From DASRDU01 sp035560235 (GTDB taxonomy: Bacteria; Acidobacteriota; Blastocatellia; RBC074), in the NCBI GenBank assembly GCA_035560235.1, contig DATMAG010000100.1:92130-156129 (forward strand): DNA of 64,000 nucleotides, read 5' to 3'. The notes beneath the pieces were generated by a model that saw nothing but the letters and a program-made list of their open reading frames with translations, was not told the DNA's origin and did no database searches. Both the position numbers and the translations under genes were made by a program. Shown in pieces: positions 47,570 through 56,167 of the stretch. Numbering within the stretch: the first letter of the stretch is position 1; each line of letters begins with the position of its first letter.

Positions 47570-49177
47570 TCATGATGATCCGGCCACGCTCAGAGTCGTG
47601 ATCGTCTCAAGTTCGATCCGCCGTCCGTAAACTTCCCTGAACAGATCACTGCGTTCTTCCACACGCCACTGCGCCGCATCGCTTGCCCGCGAACAGTTCG
47701 CCAGCAGACGCACCACGTCCTTTCCAAATTCACAGCTCAGCCCGCGCACCCGTCCCTGATGATCACGATCGAGCGCATCGGCAAGGCGCAGGATTGCCGC
47801 CAGCCTCCGCACCACTTCACGATCCTCCTCAGGCAGCGCCGCAAAGTACAGATGCTTTGGTCTGGGCAGCGAGCTGCGGTGATACCGCGCGACGTTGGCG
47901 ATGATGGCGATTTCTGAGGCAGTAAAGCCGGTCAGTTCGCTGTGCTGAATCAGATAGGCCGAGTGTTTGTGATGGCCGGTGTGCGAAACCAGATAGCCGA
48001 TGTCGTGCAGGATTGCCGCCGCAGCGAGCAGCCGCCGGTGTTCGCCTCCGAGCAGATGCAGCGGGCGCAGGGCGTCAAACATCTGCTGCGCCAGATAAGC
48101 CACACGATGGGCGTGTTTCATATCGGCCTGATAACGCTGCGCCAGGGCGAGCGCGCCGCGCAGGCTCGGATCGCGTTCAAGCTGCGCTGGTGAGGCGCTG
48201 ATGGCGCTGGCACGACGCATCAGATGCGAAATGATGACGCCTTCGCGCAAGGCCCAGTCGCACAGCGTCAGCTGCTTCACGCCGATGACTTCCATGATCG
48301 CTTCAAGCAACTGCCCGCCTGCCACGATGATTTCAGCGCGCGAGCGGTTCAGGCCGGGAATCTTCAGGCGTTCATCGAGCGACATTGAGGCCAGTTCGCG
48401 GTTGAGCGACTGCACCTCTTCCAGCCTGAGCAGCGGTTCAATCTGCGGATGATCGGCTCTGGCGGCCCGGCGCTGTTTCAACTGCTCAAGATGCCGGTGC
48501 ATCAGCACGCTGCCGAGCGCATTGATCGTGCCGGAAGTGCCGTAACAGTCGTCAAAGCCGACAGCCTGAATTTCAGGCGCACGCGGAGAGAGGACTTCAC
48601 GCAGTTCCGCACGCAGCCGACGCAGCTGCTTTTCAGATACCGGATCGCCGCTGGCCAGTTGCTCTGTCAGTCGCACCGCGCCGAGCTTGAGCGAGATCAG
48701 CACCGCAGGCTCGCTGTTCTGTGTGATGGCGAGTTCGGTGCTGCCGCCGCCGATGTCAATGACGAGCAGCCTCTGGCGGCGCTGCCTTGCTGACCGGCCC
48801 TGCTGATATCTGACCGAGGCCGCCAGCGCAATCAGGCGGGCCTCTTCGCTGCCCGACAGCAGTTCGACGTGAACGCCCGCTTCGTCAGCCACACGTTTGA
48901 GAAAATCCTGCCGGTTCGCGGCCTCGCGCACGGCGCTCGTCGCCACCGCGATGAGTTCCTGCGCGCCGTACTTTTCCGCGCGCAGCCGAAATCTGCCGAT
49001 GCACGCGACCGCGCGTTCAATCGCTGCGCCGGACAACTTCCCGTCCCGCGCCACGCTGCGCCCGAGCCGTACGACCTCCTTGTCGCGCGCCAGCACGCGA
49101 AATGGTTTCTCGTGGTCTGTTTCGACTACTGCAAGGTGAATGGAATTTGAACCTGTATCGAGAGCGGCACAGATCAT
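47570..49177 (-). CDS. ppx: Exopolyphosphatase / guanosine pentaphosphatase (Ppx/GppA) with HD domain
   Basis: 535 residues. The N-terminal actin-like fold has ALDTGSNSIHLAVVE, LLVIDIGGGSTELAI and the TSG-type FDDCYGTSGTINALG. The C-terminal half is the HD region with AAILHDIGYLVSHTGHHKHSAYLI, seen in long Ppx enzymes. It removes terminal phosphate from polyphosphate, or pppGpp to ppGpp. The release-factor-like gene is directly upstream on the same strand. Confidence 0.93.
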   Translation of the reverse strand: MICAALDTGSNSIHLAVVETDHEKPFRVLARDKEVVRLGRSVARDGKLSGAAIERAVACIGRFRLRAEKYGAQELIAVATSAVREAANRQDFLKRVADEAGVHVELLSGSEEARLIALAASVRYQQGRSARQRRQRLLVIDIGGGSTELAITQNSEPAVLISLKLGAVRLTEQLASGDPVSEKQLRRLRAELREVLSPRAPEIQAVGFDDCYGTSGTINALGSVLMHRHLEQLKQRRAARADHPQIEPLLRLEEVQSLNRELASMSLDERLKIPGLNRSRAEIIVAGGQLLEAIMEVIGVKQLTLCDWALREGVIISHLMRRASAISASPAQLERDPSLRGALALAQRYQADMKHAHRVAYLAQQMFDALRPLHLLGGEHRRLLAAAAILHDIGYLVSHTGHHKHSAYLIQHSELTGFTASEIAIIANVARYHRSSLPRPKHLYFAALPEEDREVVRRLAAILRLADALDRDHQGRVRGLSCEFGKDVVRLLANCSRASDAAQWRVEERSDLFREVYGRRIELETITTLSVAGSS

Positions 49178-49190
49178 TTCGTATTCTCTT

Positions 49191-49550
<360 letters not shown>

Positions 49551-49675
49551 CAGGCTCTTCTCCCGTTGTGACTTTATCACTGCCGACGAGTCAGCGTAAG
49601 CGTGAAGAGCGAGGCATATCTGCTGCAATAGTTTTTCACGGCTGATTCAATCCGCGCTTCTTTATTCTGCCGAAC

Positions 49676-50644
49676 GTGCAGCCAGGTCCGAAGCTCATCG
49701 AAATTGACGGAGCCACGACCAACAGCAATCCGCCGTACCCGCGCGTCATCCTGAAAATGAATATTCAGACTGACCGCGACAATCAGTTCACGCAGCCGAT
49801 CAGTATGCAGCAGATCACCAGCCCCGGCGTGGATGTCGGTTACACAGGTGGCGCGGCTGAGAGCCCGGACAAAAGGCTGGGGCCCGGCGTCAATCCTTTC
49901 TTCGTCAACATCACTGATCGCAACGTCACGCTTGACATTCCGACCGGCACGCAGATCAGGTTTCCCGATGGCAAAACGCTCGCGCCGCGTCAACCTGACT
50001 GTGCTGGAAAAATCGCGGCGGCCCGGCCTCAGACTGCCGCCCGGCGTCTATTCGTCAACGATTGTGCAGATCACGCCCATCGGCCCCGCTTCGAGCCTGG
50101 CGCGATTCTCAGCTTCCCGAATCCTGATCCCGCGAATCTGAACGCCGGAGCGAAGATTGATTTTTACCGCTACGATGAAGCGTCAGACGCTTTTGTCAAA
50201 CGCGGCACCGGCACTGTTTCGCAGGACAAGTCGCGTGTGGGTTCTGAGGGGCGGATTGTGGATCAGGCCAGCTACTGGTTTGCTGCCGCGCAAAGCGGCG
50301 TCACGACCGTGACAGGCCGCGTGATTGACAGGCTCGGTCTGCCCGTTTCCGGCGCGCACGTCACGGTCAAGGGGCGCGCCGACACAACTGATGAAAACGG
50401 CGGATTCATCATCACCGATGTCGCCACTGCCGGACTCACGCAACTGCAGGCAGTCACCACAGTGAATGTCAGCGGCCTCACCAGCGTCGGGACAGTTGCG
50501 CTCAGCAACATCGTCACGCGCACCGGCCCCGGCTACGCGATTCTGAGTGCGCTCGCCACGCTCAACAACAACGCCCTGGACAGTTACGCTTACGTCGAAA
50601 TTACCCGGAGCAGCTCCGACCTTCGGGCGCGTCACAATCAGTGA
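49676..50644 (+). pseudogene. Fragment of a surface protein with a carboxypeptidase-regulatory-like domain, frame broken twice
   Basis: The 322-codon frame starts at GTG without a ribosome site and looks like the inside of a longer surface protein. From about 49990 to 50085 the true sequence continues in another frame (RVNLTVLEKSRRPGLRLPPGVYSSTIVQITPIGP) and then returns (RFEPGAILSFPNPDPANLN). So two compensating one-base shifts are present. The C-terminal part holds VTGRVIDRLGLPVSGAHVTVKG, a carboxypeptidase-regulatory-like fold. The end is also ragged. It is either a decayed gene or one with assembly errors; no start or signal is visible. Confidence 0.6.
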
Positions 50645-50803
50645 GGGCATCCCGGCCCACGCTGAGAAAGCAGCTCCGCAAAACGAGAGCGGCATTCAGG
50701 CGGTGAAGGGCAAGGTGACAAAAAGTGAGGCCGCGCGTGATCTGCGCCCTGAACTGACAACTACGCGGCGCAGATTCATGAAGCCGGTCTACTGAAAAAC
50801 AAA

Positions 50804-50867
50804 GCCCTGCACGGTTACTGTTGCAGCAAAGCAGATTCACTCTGTCGCAACAGTAACCGTGCAGGGC
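50804..50867 (-). terminator. 21-bp perfect inverted repeat, terminator of thiG
   Basis: GCCCTGCACGGTTACTGTTGC (50804-50824) is the exact reverse complement of 50847-50867, a 21-bp stem with a 22-base loop. On the minus strand it is followed by TTTGTTTTT, so it ends the thiG transcript. It is unusually long for an intrinsic terminator. Confidence 0.85.
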
Positions 50868-50895
50868 CGGTCAGCGCGCTGCTGACGCGCAGGCA

Positions 50896-51669
50896 CTATC
50901 TGACCACGCCTTCGACGGGGCTGCTGGCGCTCGCATACATTCGTTTCGGCATGCGGCCTGAGAGATAAGCCAGGCGGCCCGCTTCAACCGCCATCCTCAT
51001 CGCTTCAGCCATCGCGCCCGGATTCCCGGCTTCGGCAATCGCTGTGTTCATCAGCAGCCCGTCAATTCCGAGTTCCATCGCAAAGCACGCATCAGAAGCC
51101 GTGCCCACGCCTGCATCAACAATGATCGGCACGGCGGTAATCTGCTCGCGCATAATGCGCAGGTTGTTCGGATTCTGAATGCCCATGCCTGAGCCGATGG
51201 GCGCGGCCAGCGGCATCACCGCTGCAGCTCCGGCGTCAATCAGCTTTCTGGCCATAATCAGGTCATCGCTGAAATAGGGCAGCACGGTGAAACCTTCCTT
51301 CACCAGAATCCTGGTCGCTTCAAGCGTCGCTTCATTGTCGGGAAAGAGCGTCTTCTGATCACCGATCACTTCGACCTTGACCCAGTCCGACAGCCCGACC
51401 TCGCGCGCCAGCCGCGCCGTTCGCACCGCTTCATCGGTCGTGTAACACCCGGCGGTGTTTGGCAGGATCGAGAACTTTTTGAGGTCAATGAAATCAAGCA
51501 GCGACGGCTGCGAGCGATCAGTGATATTCACGCGGCGCACCGCGACCGTAATCATCTCAGCGCCGCTGCGGTTGAAGGCATCAACCATCTCTTCATTGCT
51601 GCGATACTTCCCTGTCCCGATAATCAGGCGGGATTTGAATTCACGTCCGGCAATAACAAGATTATTCAT
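50896..51669 (-). CDS. thiG: Thiazole synthase
   Basis: 257 residues, normal length. FKSRLIIGTGKYRSNEEM is the N-terminal motif; the Schiff-base lysine lies in WVKVEVIGDQKTLFPD; the phosphate-binding loops PLAAPIGSGMGIQNP and DAGVGTASDACFAMELG are complete. ThiG makes the thiazole ring of thiamine using ThiS thiocarboxylate and an imine from ThiH or ThiO. None of thiS, thiH or thiO is beside it. It lies 5 bases after the DUF4380-like gene. Confidence 0.95.
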   Translation of the reverse strand: MNNLVIAGREFKSRLIIGTGKYRSNEEMVDAFNRSGAEMITVAVRRVNITDRSQPSLLDFIDLKKFSILPNTAGCYTTDEAVRTARLAREVGLSDWVKVEVIGDQKTLFPDNEATLEATRILVKEGFTVLPYFSDDLIMARKLIDAGAAAVMPLAAPIGSGMGIQNPNNLRIMREQITAVPIIVDAGVGTASDACFAMELGIDGLLMNTAIAEAGNPGAMAEAMRMAVEAGRLAYLSGRMPKRMYASASSPVEGVVR

Positions 51670-51674
51670 AGTAT

Positions 51675-52673
51675 TTATTTCAATACCTCTTCAATGCGCG
51701 GTCTGATGTTTCGCTCAATGCCCGCGTCAGTCGTATCGTTCGGAATGTTTTTGAATAACCACCAGTGTTCGGTGTGTTCGACGGCCCGGCCCGGAGCGAT
51801 CTTCTGCAGCGGGCCAAGCGATTCGAGTTCGAGAAATTCCTGGTTCGTGAAAGTCTCGAAGTTGCACCCGTTGTCAGCGTAAGGCTGACCTTCACTGTAC
51901 CCGATCTGCTTGACGAACAGATTGCCGCCGTTCAGATAACCGATCCAGCCGAGTTTGTGCGCGAGGCCGATCTTGGTCGGGCCTTTCGCGTTGTCCTGCG
52001 TAAGCGTGATGTATTTTGTGCCCCAGCGCCAGCGCGCGTCGGCGAGATCAGTGTAAGGCCAGACGATCATCTGCTGATTCGGCAGCAGGCCCTGAGGATG
52101 CGGCGTTTTCGGCGGCAGCGGAATGATTTCAGTTCCGCCCGGAGCCAGGACCGTCAGCGCCCAGGGCGCAAGTTCGACTTCCCACATTCCGGTGTTGCGC
52201 AGCCGGTGGACAACGGTGACTTTTGTGCTGCCGGGATCGAGCGTGACATCAATCTCCTTCTGCATTCCGGTGTTCGGCTCGACCGGCTGAATCAGACGCA
52301 CGCTGTTGTCACCGAGCTTTTCATATCTGATCGGCGAGTTGTCGAGTTCGTAGGTGCGTTTGAGGTCTTCGGGCGCGTGCCACAGACGATGACCGCCGCG
52401 AATCTGCCATTCCCCTTCACCCGCTTTGCCGATCTGATCGGTAAATTCCTTGAAGATGTTCGGCCCGCCGATGTAACCGTAACGAATGATGCGCGGCCCG
52501 ACATCGAGCGTGATGATGAGTTCAACCGTCCCGTTCGACAGTTGCAGATTGCTCTTCCAGCCCTTGTACTCGACGGTTTTCATTTCAACCTTTGCCGGAG
52601 CAGTAAAACCAAAACAGACGACAGCGACAGACAGCAGCGACAGTTGCCAGACCTGGCGGATGTTCCTGAGCAC
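51675..52673 (-). CDS. Exported aldose-1-epimerase-like protein (DUF4380 type)
   Basis: 332 residues from GTG at 52673, chosen because AGGAGG lies 6 bases upstream and a signal peptide (LRNIRQVWQLSLLSVAVVCFGFTAPAKVE) follows. The body has a galactose-mutarotase-like beta-sandwich pattern (LSNGTVELIITLDVGPRIIRYGYIGGPN, GGHRLWHAPE with the conserved His, EHTEHWWLFKN). Such proteins act on sugars or are non-catalytic. It lies just upstream of thiG on the same strand, but I see no functional link. Confidence 0.75.
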   Translation of the reverse strand: MLRNIRQVWQLSLLSVAVVCFGFTAPAKVEMKTVEYKGWKSNLQLSNGTVELIITLDVGPRIIRYGYIGGPNIFKEFTDQIGKAGEGEWQIRGGHRLWHAPEDLKRTYELDNSPIRYEKLGDNSVRLIQPVEPNTGMQKEIDVTLDPGSTKVTVVHRLRNTGMWEVELAPWALTVLAPGGTEIIPLPPKTPHPQGLLPNQQMIVWPYTDLADARWRWGTKYITLTQDNAKGPTKIGLAHKLGWIGYLNGGNLFVKQIGYSEGQPYADNGCNFETFTNQEFLELESLGPLQKIAPGRAVEHTEHWWLFKNIPNDTTDAGIERNIRPRIEEVLK

Positions 52674-52772
52674 TTGTGCCTCCTGATTTCGGGTGAGTCC
52701 TGTAGTGTGACCGCGCGAGTGAATATAGCGGTAAAGCCTCCGGCAGAGCAAATCGGATTGAGTCACGTGATT

Positions 52773-52801
52773 TTGGCAAATCACCGCGCATTCATTATAG
52801 T
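52773..52801 (+). promoter_or_regulatory. Sigma70-type promoter for the DUF4139 gene
   Basis: TTGGCA (52773-52778) and TATAGT (52796-52801) with a 17-base spacer. Transcription would begin near 52808, leaving a leader of about 140 bases. Confidence 0.55.
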
Positions 52802-52946
52802 GGCTTCAGCACTGATAATCTTTGCAAGCCCCCGCATCGCAACCGTTCAGACAGCGCACAGACAAGGCCCCTGCTTGTTTCTGCGGAACCATTGTCTCAG
52901 GCCCGACGTGAATGGAATTGAATCCGGTCAGCGCCTGAAGGAGAAG

Positions 52947-54476
52947 ATGAACATGCTCAGAATGCTTGAAAAATATGGTCGCACCGCCGCCGCGCACCTG
53001 CTGACGCTGGCGCTGGTGGCGGGAACCAGCTTTGCTGCGGGCAATTCGGATCACACTGAAGGAGCCGCCATGAATGAACCAGCACAGACTTCAACCACGC
53101 AGACGCCTGCTGGCAGCAGCACGATTGAAGATCAGAAAAGCATCGCCATCACTGTCTACAATTCAAACCTCGGACTCGTGAAGGACACGCGCGCGATCAG
53201 GCTGCCGCGTGGCACTTCGTCGCTGCGGTTTATGGATGTCGCGCAGCAGATCAACCCGACCAGCGTTTCGATCAAATCAGTCACTGCGCCAAACGCGCTT
53301 GCGGTGATCGAACAGAATTACGAATACGACCTGCTCAATCCGGCCAAACTGCTCGATAAATTCGTGGGCCGCGAAGTGACGCTGGTTTTGCGAACATTTG
53401 AAAACAACAGCGAGAAGCTGACGCCGACGCGGGCCACGCTGCTTTCCAACAACAGCGGCCAGGTCTGGCAGATCGGCAATCAGATTGTCATCAATCCGAC
53501 CAACATCGTCGAGACGCGCTTCGATCAGTTGCCTGCTGACCTGATTGCCAAACCGACGCTGGTCTGGACGCTCAACAACACCGGCGCAGACGCGCACACC
53601 GTCGAAGCGTCGTATCTGACGAGCGGCATCGGCTGGCGCGCTGATTACGTTGTCGTCGTCAATCAGAACGACACCAAAGCTGACCTGAACGGCTGGGTCA
53701 CGATCAACAACAATACCGGCACAACATATCGCAACGCTGAATTGAAACTCGTCGCAGGCGACGTCAATCGCGTGCAGGAAGATCGCGCGATGATGCAAAA
53801 GATGGCCGGAGCCGCCAGAGCCGAAGCCGCTCCGCCGCCGCAGTTTCAGGAGCAGGCGTTCTTTGAATATCATCTGTACACGCTGCAACGCCCGGCAACG
53901 CTGAAAAACAACGAGACCAAACAGATCAGCCTGCTTTCGGCAGCCGGTTTCAACGTCAAAAAGGAACTCGTCCTCAACGGTCAGCAGTATTACTACCAGG
54001 GCTACAACAATCCCGGAGAACCGATCAAAGAGAAGGTCGGTGTTTACGTTGAGTTCAAAAACTCGAAGGAAAACAACCTCGGTCAGCCGCTGCCTGCCGG
54101 AGTCGTGCGCGTTTACAAGGCCGATCAGACGGGCGCCAATCAGTTCATCGGTGAAAACCGCATTGACCATACGCCGAAGGATGAGGCAGTCAGAATCAAA
54201 CTCGGTGACGTGTTCGATGTCGTGGCCGAACGCAAGCAGACCGATTACAAGGCCATTTCGCGCCGGGCCTTCGAGTACGCTTACGAAATTCGCATCCGCA
54301 ATCACAAGGAAGAGGCTGTCAACGTCATCGTCAACGAACCCATCGGTGGCGAATGGGAGATCATCAATTCATCGTTCCCGGCAGAAAAGACCGCGGCCTT
54401 TGCCGCTCGCTTCAATGTGCCGGTTCCGAAGGATGGCGAGGCCGTGCTGAGTTATCGGGTGCGAGTGAAATACTGA
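52947..54476 (+). CDS. DUF4139 domain-containing exported protein
   Basis: 509 residues from ATG at 52947; a second ATG at 52953 has better spacing to AAGGAG. A signal peptide (LLTLALVAGTSFAAG) and a Thr-rich linker come first. The DUF4139 pattern is clear: IAITVYNSNLGLVKDTRAIRLP, YLTSGIGWRADYVVVVN, and a coil, then a beta-rich C-terminus (VIVNEPIGGEWEIINSS). DUF4139 proteins are common in Gram-negative bacteria; function unknown. A long open frame continues upstream, but it lies antisense to the previous gene. Confidence 0.88.
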   Translation: MNMLRMLEKYGRTAAAHLLTLALVAGTSFAAGNSDHTEGAAMNEPAQTSTTQTPAGSSTIEDQKSIAITVYNSNLGLVKDTRAIRLPRGTSSLRFMDVAQQINPTSVSIKSVTAPNALAVIEQNYEYDLLNPAKLLDKFVGREVTLVLRTFENNSEKLTPTRATLLSNNSGQVWQIGNQIVINPTNIVETRFDQLPADLIAKPTLVWTLNNTGADAHTVEASYLTSGIGWRADYVVVVNQNDTKADLNGWVTINNNTGTTYRNAELKLVAGDVNRVQEDRAMMQKMAGAARAEAAPPPQFQEQAFFEYHLYTLQRPATLKNNETKQISLLSAAGFNVKKELVLNGQQYYYQGYNNPGEPIKEKVGVYVEFKNSKENNLGQPLPAGVVRVYKADQTGANQFIGENRIDHTPKDEAVRIKLGDVFDVVAERKQTDYKAISRRAFEYAYEIRIRNHKEEAVNVIVNEPIGGEWEIINSSFPAEKTAAFAARFNVPVPKDGEAVLSYRVRVKY

Positions 54477-54484
54477 ACTGACGA

Positions 54485-54560
54485 ACAGAACATGGATTAC
54501 ACGGATGCGACGGATCAGGGCGGATCGAATCAGCCTCAATCCGTCGCATCCGTGTTCTGT
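54485..54560. repeat. Inverted repeat with ACGGAT units
   Basis: ACACGGATGCGACGGAT (54499-54515) is exactly complementary to 54539-54555, and ACAGAACA (54485-54492) to TGTTCTGT (54553-54560) as an outer arm, with a small internal loop on the left. The arms contain two CGGAT copies. It lies between convergent genes and probably ends the DUF4139 transcript. Confidence 0.75.
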
Positions 54561-54650
54561 TTCAACTCAACACACAGGACACGGACAAACGGATCAGGAA
54601 CAGGTCCTGATTCGCACCGGGCTTTGCGGTTATTTGTTTTCCAGGCGGAT

Positions 54651-55655
54651 TTACTGGGCGTGCGCCGGATGCCAGCCCTTGAATCGCAGCCTGATTGATT
54701 CATCTGTTGAACTGATCAGAATCAGGCGTTTGTTGATGGGGCTGATGCCTTCGGGATAATAGGTGAGCTGATAGCGGTCATTGCGCACTTCGTCGCAGAT
54801 TTCCTTCACAGCCTGTTTGATATCGCTGTCAATCGAATAGACCTTGCCGCCGGTTCCCCTGGTCAGTTGTTCCAGCGCTTCTGCCGGCTTCGGGCCGTCG
54901 CGGCGAATTGCTCCGCGCGTGCGATCCTTCACCTGAATCGCGTAGACGGTGATGTTTTCGTCCTGCAGGGTGGCCAGAACCTTCTCGAATTTCGTGCTGC
55001 TGCCGCGATCCAGCCCGTCACCCACGATCACGACCACGCGTTTTGAGAACCCGACCGCCGGGCGCAGCACGTCTTCCATCGCCACACTGAGCGCGTCAAA
55101 GAGGCGCGGCGAATCGGCCTTGCGCAACAGACGGAGCGTGTTCTGCAGCTCCTTCGGATCGTCGGTGAAATCGGTGATGATTTCGGGCTTGGTGTCATAG
55201 CCGATGACCATCACCTTGTCGCCTTCATAAATTTCCGGCGCAAAGGCTGCGGGCACCGCGGCCAGTTTCTTCAGGTCGCATTGCAACGTCGAGGAATTGT
55301 CCATCAGGACGACGAAGCGGGCCGGTGACGGATCGGGCGCCAGCGATTCGATTCGCTGCAACACGCCGCCATCATAAAACTCAAGCTGGCTTTTGGTGAT
55401 GAGCCTGTCCTTCTCTTCCTCTGACACACTGCCGAGCAGTGGCTTCGGTTTTGAAGGATCACCAGCGCGCTGGGCAATCAGCGGGATCACAGTGGTGCGA
55501 CGGCTGGAGGTCACGTTACGACCCGACTGGGCAGCCGTCTGCAGTGGCAGGATTATCAGCAGAACGAACAACAGCACACCGCTGCTGCCGTATGAACAGA
55601 AGATCTGTCGAAGAACTGAGGAACTCTGACTACACATAACCCTCATGGCTCTCAT
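54651..55655 (-). CDS. Exported VWA-domain protein (acidobacterial type)
   Basis: 334 residues from ATG at 55655; nearby in-frame starts at 55646 and 55637 are also possible. A hydrophobic segment (GVLLFVLLIILPLQTAAQ) is the signal. The VWA fold has a metal-site-like DNSST in RFVVLMDNSSTLQCDL, then GDKVMVIGYDTKPEI and KRVVVIVGDGLDRGSST. Such proteins bind ligands through a metal; here their partner is unknown. It is divergent from nothing and shares the minus strand with the fmdB gene. Confidence 0.85.
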   Translation of the reverse strand: MRAMRVMCSQSSSVLRQIFCSYGSSGVLLFVLLIILPLQTAAQSGRNVTSSRRTTVIPLIAQRAGDPSKPKPLLGSVSEEEKDRLITKSQLEFYDGGVLQRIESLAPDPSPARFVVLMDNSSTLQCDLKKLAAVPAAFAPEIYEGDKVMVIGYDTKPEIITDFTDDPKELQNTLRLLRKADSPRLFDALSVAMEDVLRPAVGFSKRVVVIVGDGLDRGSSTKFEKVLATLQDENITVYAIQVKDRTRGAIRRDGPKPAEALEQLTRGTGGKVYSIDSDIKQAVKEICDEVRNDRYQLTYYPEGISPINKRLILISSTDESIRLRFKGWHPAHAQ

Positions 55656-55725
55656 CCGGCGCTGGCAGTGTGCTGTTTGAGCAGGCCTATTCACAAGCAG
55701 CGCACCCGCCGCTCATTTTCGGCAT

Positions 55726-55986
55726 TCAGGCAGCGGCTGGCTCCTTTTTGTCCTTCGACTCCTTGGATTCCGAACCGCTCTCCTTGTCCTTTTTACTGCT
55801 GCCACTTCTCCCGTAATCAGACACGTACCAGCCGCTGCCCTTAAGCTGGAAACTGGTTTGCGAGAAGATTTTCTCCAGAGCCTTTTTGCCGCATTTCGGG
55901 CATTTGGCCAGAGGCTCGTCATTCATCCTCTGCATGATCTCGAGATGGTGACCGCACTTTTCGCAAACATATTCGTAAATCGGCAT
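55726..55986 (-). CDS. FmdB-family zinc-ribbon protein
   Basis: 86 residues from ATG at 55986. PIYEYVCEKCGHHLE and AKCPKCGKKALEKIFS give four zinc-binding cysteines (8, 11, 29, 32) and the invariant MPIYEY start of FmdB proteins. The C-terminal half is a Ser/Lys/Glu-rich disordered tail ending in EPAAA. FmdB was named for a formamidase regulator; most members have unknown roles. Confidence 0.9.
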   Translation of the reverse strand: MPIYEYVCEKCGHHLEIMQRMNDEPLAKCPKCGKKALEKIFSQTSFQLKGSGWYVSDYGRSGSSKKDKESGSESKESKDKKEPAAA

Positions 55987-56167
55987 AACTGAAGTGTACC
56001 TCCGAAATTTCAGACTCAAATATCCTCGCCTGAAAATTTAGCACAGCGCCGCAGCCCCGGACAACCGGGTGTTTTGGCTTCCGGCGGCCATCTTGCCGAC
56101 GATTCGCTGATCTGATAGAAGTTACCCGCACGTCTGCATCAATTCATTTTCAGCCCCGGAGGCCGCG

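Noticed and set aside
51765..52946. Long open frame running upstream of the DUF4139 gene on the plus strand
   Set aside because: It is antisense to the exported epimerase-like gene, lacks a ribosome site, and the signal peptide and RBS place the true start at 52947.
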